Assembly (NCBI GenBank): GCA_028689195.1
Contig: JAQTWR010000094.1
Location: forward strand, 1-8,913
Source: Anaerolineales bacterium
GTDB lineage: Bacteria > Chloroflexota > Anaerolineae > Anaerolineales > Villigracilaceae
Length of the DNA: 8,913 bases
Direction: 5' to 3'
The position numbers and the translations under genes were made by a program. The notes under the pieces were generated by a model that was not told the origin of the DNA, did no database searches, and worked only from the letters and a program-made list of their open reading frames with translations. Position 1 is the first letter of the stretch. Each line of letters begins with the position of its first letter. Shown here piece by piece: positions 4,990 through 8,913 of the stretch.

Positions 4990-7341
4990 TTATTTTACCT
5001 TTGAGTTATCTTCGCCTTTGATTCTGGCTTCGATGGGCAGGAAGACGTAGAAAGTTGCGCCTTCCCCGTTTATGCCGGAGCTTTCAGCCCACAAACGTCC
5101 GCCGTGCATTTCGATCAAGCGGCGGCTGATGGGCAGCCCTAAACCCGTGCCACCCACTTTGCGGGTGGTGGATGTATCAACCTGCGTGAATTCCTGAAAA
5201 ACGGATTCGAGCAAATCGGTCGGGATGCCGATGCCCGTATCCTTTACGCTGATTAGCACGTTGTTTTCTTCGCGCGCCACGCGGATGGAGATTTTGCCCT
5301 GCTCGGTGAATTTGATGGCGTTGTTGACCAGATTGATCATCACCTGGCGGATGCGGATTTTATCGGCGTTGACGTCTACTTCATGGTCTGAATCCGGCTC
5401 GATAAAGAGCGCGAGATTCTTTTCGCTGGCGAACGTCGAGGTGATGCTGGTCACTTCCTCGATGATTTCCTGCAGGTTGAATTTTTCGATGTTGAGGTTG
5501 AGTTTACCCGATTCAATCTTCGCCATATCCAACACGTCGTTAATCAAGTGAAGCAGGTGCTGTCCGTTTTTATAGATGAGTCCAAGGTCGTTGCGCATGT
5601 TGTCGGTCAGCGGGCCGTCGAGTTCTTCGAGGATCACGTCCGCGAAGCCGAGAATGGAGTTCAGCGGCGTGCGTAACTCATGCGACATATTGGCAAGGAA
5701 AGACGATTTCAAACGATCCAGTTCGCGCAACTGCGCCACTGTTGCGGCTTGCTCGGCATACAGCCGCGCATTTTGCAGAGATACCGCCACCTGCGAAGCG
5801 AGCGTAGCGTAGATGTTCGCATCCTCTTGCGTGAAGCGATTGGCGGACGCCGAATGAATATCGAACACGCCCAGCGTCTTATCGCCCGCAATCATAGGAA
5901 TCGCCATCTCGGCGCGCGTATCGGGCAGCAGCGGATTGACGCGAAAGCCAGCCTCGCCGCGAACGTCGTTGGAAATCAACGTCTTGCGTTCGCGCGTGGC
6001 GCGCGCAATCAGAATATTATTTTTATCCATCGGAATGGCGTTCCCCGACATGACCATTTGCTTGCCAATTTCGCCGGAACCTGCGGCGAGCAGCAGAGTA
6101 TTCCACGAGTCATCCGCCAGATAAATTTGCGTATGGTAAAGATTAAAGCGTTCCTTGGTTAGGTCTACCACCTGTTGCAACAATTCATCGGGATCCAACA
6201 GGGTCGAAGCGGTTGTGGATACGGTCGCCACGTTCGCGAGTTCTGCCGCGCGCTTTTCAATTTCTTCCGTAAGGCGCAGGCGCTCTAATTGGGCGCTGAC
6301 CCGCTCGGCGATAGACGCGGCTAATTCCGCCGCTTCAGGCGAGATATGCTCCAAGTTCGTCACCGCCAGCCGTCCGATGGTTTCTCCGCGCACGGTCAGC
6401 GGCTGCGAAAGACTCGTTTGATCCAAATTGGAGGTTTCTTCAAGCGGCGTAACCTGCATTGAATCATAGGCGTAACCCAGCGTAGATTGCGCGCGCTCCA
6501 TATACGCCTGCCAACTTTCGCGGCTGAGGCGGCGCGTGGCTTCTTCCGCGTCGGAGCGCGCGCGCGACGCGTCTGCCAGCAGGCGCAAACTTTCCACCTG
6601 CTGCGCCACCTGACGCGCCACCGCCGAAACCATTCTCTTGTCGTCGTCGGTCAGCGGGCGCGCGGGGTCGGCTTTTAAGAAAAGACTGCCGACGTGTTCG
6701 TCCAGCACGTCTATATTTTCTTGAAGATCAAGTTCGTCCGCATTTGGCGCGGCGCTCGGCGCAACCTCGCGTTGGTTATACCCATACCCAATGCGCTCGC
6801 TGTTGCGGATGCCGTCCAAAAACGATTCCCAACTTTCATGCGTAAAACGATGCGTGGCGGCTTGCGCCTCGGCGCGCGCGCGTTCGGTTGCGGCAAGCAG
6901 GCGTAAATTTTGAATTTGCAAAGAGGCGCGCTCGGCAATCGCATTCGTCAGCGTTTCTTCTTCCGTCGTCCAACCGCGCTCGGCGTGCGGCTCGATCTTG
7001 ATTTCTCCAATCGTTTCGCCGCCGACGGTCAAAGGCAGCTCCATCACATTCTCCGCGTTTTCAGAAGCGACGTCCCCCGCTTGAAGCGACGATAGTTCCT
7101 CGCCGCGATAGGCGTAGCCGATTTCTTCTTTTTCGTAGATGATGGATTGAGCGGAGCGCGTCTTTTGGATCTGCGCCTCCAATTCGCGGATGCGCGCGCG
7201 CAGAGATTCCATCTCGTTATTGATCCCCGCGCTGTCAATAGGCGCGATTCTTTTCTCCGTATCGAGCGGCTGCTTCGCTATCTGATCGAGGTCAGAAAAA
7301 AGTTTTTCTACCCGCTTTTGTGATTTATCGTCGGAGTGCAT
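4990..7341 (-). CDS. Soluble multi-GAF sensor histidine kinase (783 aa)
   Basis: Cytosolic two-component kinase that autophosphorylates on histidine and should pass the phosphate to receiver domains. Numbered from the ATG at 7341: a coiled coil at about 45-68; three degenerate GAF-like modules at about 74-177, 184-284 and 288-368, each with a G-Y-x-Y motif, most with PLTVxGETIG, and linked by helices rich in Arg/Glu/Ala; a full GAF domain at 371-526; HisKA at about 542-608 with His554 in MSHELRTPLN; and HATPase with the N box (NLVNNAIKF, Asn670-Asn674), G1 box DTGIGI (701-706), F box near 715-718 and G2 box GGTGLGL (730-736). No membrane segment and no attached receiver is visible. The start at 7341 is preferred over ATG 7383 because of its Shine-Dalgarno sequence and because the longer form would read into a palindromic repeat. 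The two downstream genes supply receivers. The signal sensed is unknown. Confidence 0.92.
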   Translation of the reverse strand: MHSDDKSQKRVEKLFSDLDQIAKQPLDTEKRIAPIDSAGINNEMESLRARIRELEAQIQKTRSAQSIIYEKEEIGYAYRGEELSSLQAGDVASENAENVMELPLTVGGETIGEIKIEPHAERGWTTEEETLTNAIAERASLQIQNLRLLAATERARAEAQAATHRFTHESWESFLDGIRNSERIGYGYNQREVAPSAAPNADELDLQENIDVLDEHVGSLFLKADPARPLTDDDKRMVSAVARQVAQQVESLRLLADASRARSDAEEATRRLSRESWQAYMERAQSTLGYAYDSMQVTPLEETSNLDQTSLSQPLTVRGETIGRLAVTNLEHISPEAAELAASIAERVSAQLERLRLTEEIEKRAAELANVATVSTTASTLLDPDELLQQVVDLTKERFNLYHTQIYLADDSWNTLLLAAGSGEIGKQMVMSGNAIPMDKNNILIARATRERKTLISNDVRGEAGFRVNPLLPDTRAEMAIPMIAGDKTLGVFDIHSASANRFTQEDANIYATLASQVAVSLQNARLYAEQAATVAQLRELDRLKSSFLANMSHELRTPLNSILGFADVILEELDGPLTDNMRNDLGLIYKNGQHLLHLINDVLDMAKIESGKLNLNIEKFNLQEIIEEVTSITSTFASEKNLALFIEPDSDHEVDVNADKIRIRQVMINLVNNAIKFTEQGKISIRVAREENNVLISVKDTGIGIPTDLLESVFQEFTQVDTSTTRKVGGTGLGLPISRRLIEMHGGRLWAESSGINGEGATFYVFLPIEARIKGEDNSKVK

Positions 7342-7350
7342 AGATAAATA

Positions 7351-7356
7351 TCTCCT
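7351..7356 (-). promoter_or_regulatory. Ribosome binding site deciding the start of the histidine kinase
   Basis: AGGAGA on the minus strand lies 9 nt before ATG 7341. The alternative in-frame ATG at 7383 would add 14 residues rich in Arg and Trp, encoded partly by the palindromic repeat at 7366-7440, with no comparable site in front of it. Confidence 0.75.
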
Positions 7357-7365
7357 AAACCTGCG

Positions 7366-7440
7366 CCCTCGCCACTCTCCCATAGAGAGAGGAGAACTTA
7401 GCTCCCTTCCCCTTATAGGGGGAAGGGGTGGGGATGAGGG
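7366..7440. repeat. GC-rich palindromic repeat between two co-oriented sensor genes
   Basis: The element starts with CCCTC (7366-7370) and ends with GAGGG (7436-7440). Its main hairpin is CCCTTCCCC at 7404-7412 with GGGGAAGGG at 7419-7427 around a 6-nt loop. A weaker stem of CTCTC and GAGAG runs lie at 7375-7391. From memory, CCCTCA...CCCCTTCCCC...AAGGGGAAGGG units are dispersed short repeats in many genomes, including Chloroflexota. It sits in the 104-nt gap of the minus-strand operon, where the transcript could fold it into an mRNA-processing or attenuating hairpin. No T tract follows, so a strong terminator is unlikely. Confidence 0.7.
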
Positions 7441-7445
7441 AGTTT

Positions 7446-8913
7446 TTACTTCTTGTCTTTCATGCTCAACTGCGCGATAGTCATCGGCGCGCCCAAAGCG
7501 TGACCGAGTTCGCGCGCGGCGATTTGCAGCACGGCTTCGACGGTGGTCGCGCTTTGAATCTTCTGACTGATGGCGTTCAATGCGCCTTCCCGTTCAGCCT
7601 GTTGCTGCGCGCGGATAAACGAGCGCGCGTTTTGCAGCGCCGTGGCGACCTGCGAAGCGAGCGTGGTTTGAATGTTGGCGTCCTCTTCGGTGAAGGCGTA
7701 CTTATGATCCGCCTGCACGTCCATTACGCCAAGCACCCGGTCGCCGACGAGCAGAGGCACAGCCAGCTCGGAGGCGGTATCGGGCAGCAGCGGGTTGGGC
7801 AGCCAGCCGGGTTCGCTGTGAACATCGTTGACAATGATGGCTTGTTTTGTGCGGGCGGCGCGCGCCACCAACGATTGCTCCTGCCCCAACGAGATGGAGG
7901 TTATGCCGTGCGTGCCTTCGTGTTCGTCGCCTTCTTTCCAGCCGCATGCCGCGATTTCAAGCGCCGCCGTATTTTCATTGAGCGTAAATACATGAGCGTG
8001 GTAAAGCCCAAACCTGCGCTGCGTAAGATGAACGACGCTGGCTAACATTTTGTCAATATCCAACTCTTGAGCCGAGATCGTGCTGATTTCGGCGACCGCC
8101 GCCAACTCTTTGGCGCGTTTCTCCATGGATTCTTCGTCGTGTTTGCGCTGGGTAATATCGGTGCGAATCGCAAGGTATCTTTCAGGTTTGCCCTGGGCGT
8201 TCAAGATCGGGACGATGGTGGTGTCTACCCAATACAAGGTTCCGTCCTTTGCCTTGTTGCGTATTTCATTGTGGAATACCTTTCCGTTGGCGATAGTAAC
8301 CCACAGGTTACGCATAAATTCTTTTGGATGGTATCCAGAGTTGAGAATACGGTGATCCTGCCCAATTAGTTCTTCTCTGGAGTATTTTGAAATTTCCACA
8401 AACTTATCGTTGACGTAGGTGATCTTGCCGGCAACGTCGGTAATGGCGACGATGGAATGCTGGTCGAGCGCGTACTTTTGCACGTCCAACTCGCGCAGCA
8501 GAGATTCCGCCTCGCGTCTGCGCTTTTCAGTCTCTTCAAACTGCCTCAAACTTTCGATATGCGCGCTAAGGCGTTCTGCAACGGCATTGGCAAGATCGGC
8601 GGCTTCCTGATCGTCCGCATCCATCCCTTGAACGGAAAGTTTTCCGATAACCTCGTCGCGCACCTTCAACGACCACTCTGTCGAAGACGCGTCGGCAGAG
8701 CCATTGCCGTTATACGGTTTGACGTCTTTCAAGTCGTACATGTAGCTCAACTTGCCTTTCGCAGCTGTTTCGAGATAATCGTCCCAGCCTTCGCGCGTCA
8801 GGCGGCGGGAGGATTCTTCCGCTTCGGCGCGATAGCGTTCCGCGCTGTCGAGCAAGCGCAGGGTTTCGATCTGTTGCGCCACCTGCTGCGCCACCGTTTT
8901 CAGCAATTCGTCG
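7446..8913 (-). CDS. GAF/PAS sensor protein without kinase domain (5' end outside window, 488 codons seen)
   Basis: Cytosolic signal-input protein; the frame stays open to the window edge, so the N-terminus is missing. In order on the minus strand: the end of one GAF-like module with the linker helix (8913 to about 8780); a further degenerate GAF-like module with SYMY and VRDEVIG (about 8750-8487); a PAS domain (about 8486-8139) with the ITYVNDKF and [12 protein letters not shown] segments and the TDITQRK ending; and a full GAF domain (about 8117-7617) with NPLLPDT, LGVMDVQ and TLASQVA. A last helical segment, [12 protein letters not shown]... to the stop, resembles the opening helix of another GAF domain that is not completed. 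No HisKA, HATPase, GGDEF or DNA-binding region is present in the part seen. Its module order mirrors that of the kinase encoded next, so it probably works with it or was duplicated from a relative. The TTG at 8906 is not a believable start because the module begins further upstream. Confidence 0.88.
   Translation of the reverse strand, partial: DELLKTVAQQVAQQIETLRLLDSAERYRAEAEESSRRLTREGWDDYLETAAKGKLSYMYDLKDVKPYNGNGSADASSTEWSLKVRDEVIGKLSVQGMDADDQEAADLANAVAERLSAHIESLRQFEETEKRRREAESLLRELDVQKYALDQHSIVAITDVAGKITYVNDKFVEISKYSREELIGQDHRILNSGYHPKEFMRNLWVTIANGKVFHNEIRNKAKDGTLYWVDTTIVPILNAQGKPERYLAIRTDITQRKHDEESMEKRAKELAAVAEISTISAQELDIDKMLASVVHLTQRRFGLYHAHVFTLNENTAALEIAACGWKEGDEHEGTHGITSISLGQEQSLVARAARTKQAIIVNDVHSEPGWLPNPLLPDTASELAVPLLVGDRVLGVMDVQADHKYAFTEEDANIQTTLASQVATALQNARSFIRAQQQAEREGALNAISQKIQSATTVEAVLQIAARELGHALGAPMTIAQLSMKDKK

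Noticed and set aside
5680..6162. Plus-strand frame of 160 codons opposite the kinase GAF/HisKA region
   Set aside because: It is antisense to HisKA and GAF motifs, with an Arg/His-rich translation and no family features.
6238..7122. Possible CRISPR or DNA tandem repeat in the repetitive kinase region
   Set aside because: The repetition is at protein level, with diverged units of unequal length and no regular identical DNA repeats or spacers.
7342..7383. ATG at 7383 as start of the histidine kinase
   Set aside because: The extra residues are encoded partly by the palindromic repeat and have no site in front; AGGAGA precedes the ATG at 7341 at good spacing.
7428..8045. Plus-strand frame of 205 codons opposite the GAF/PAS sensor
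   Set aside because: It is the antisense of a conserved GAF domain, is rich in Arg/His/Gly as expected for a shadow frame of GC-rich genes, and its start lies in the repeat.
8904..8906. TTG as start of the GAF/PAS sensor protein
   Set aside because: The frame stays open to the window edge and the visible sequence starts in the middle of a module also found in the kinase, so the gene begins outside the window.

Overview
The window looks like chromosomal DNA from a free-living Chloroflexota bacterium, most likely of class Anaerolineae. This is an inference from recalled family style: soluble multi-GAF sensors with a repeated GYxY / PLTVxGExIG module, GAF domains carrying the NPLLPDT signature, and a moderately GC-rich coding style full of GCG/CGC. 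No rRNA, tRNA, CRISPR array, transposase or phage gene is visible.

Left part, plus strand (47-2583). Three tightly overlapping genes form one probable operon: an Est30-like serine carboxylesterase, a 12-helix MFS exporter or transporter that most likely starts at a TTG codon, and a glyoxalase-II-like metallo-beta-lactamase-fold hydrolase. The overlaps are 11 and 8 nt, so the genes are probably translationally coupled. Their shared substrate is unknown.

Middle (2584-2929). This is a convergent spacer with no gene. It holds two palindromic elements of related design, both with GTCATnnnGAGG ... CGAAGCA(A)TCTC arms. The second is nested inside a separate 19-bp inverted repeat. Both could act as bidirectional transcription stops and as dispersed repeats.

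Right part, minus strand (8913 down to 2930). A four-gene signalling operon reads leftward. It begins with a GAF/PAS sensor protein that has no kinase domain and whose 5' end lies outside the window. A 97-nt spacer to the next predicted start region then carries a palindromic repeat. Next is a soluble sensor histidine kinase with three degenerate GAF-like modules, a full GAF, HisKA and HATPase. Only 4 nt later comes a threonine-synthase-like PLP enzyme fused in frame to a complete receiver (REC) domain. A stand-alone DivK-like receiver follows 16 nt further on. The kinase therefore has two candidate receivers beside it, one of them on a metabolic enzyme. That fusion, in an operon with its likely kinase, is the most unusual thing in the window: it suggests either phosphorylation control of an amino-acid enzyme or use of a PLP fold as a sensor or output domain.
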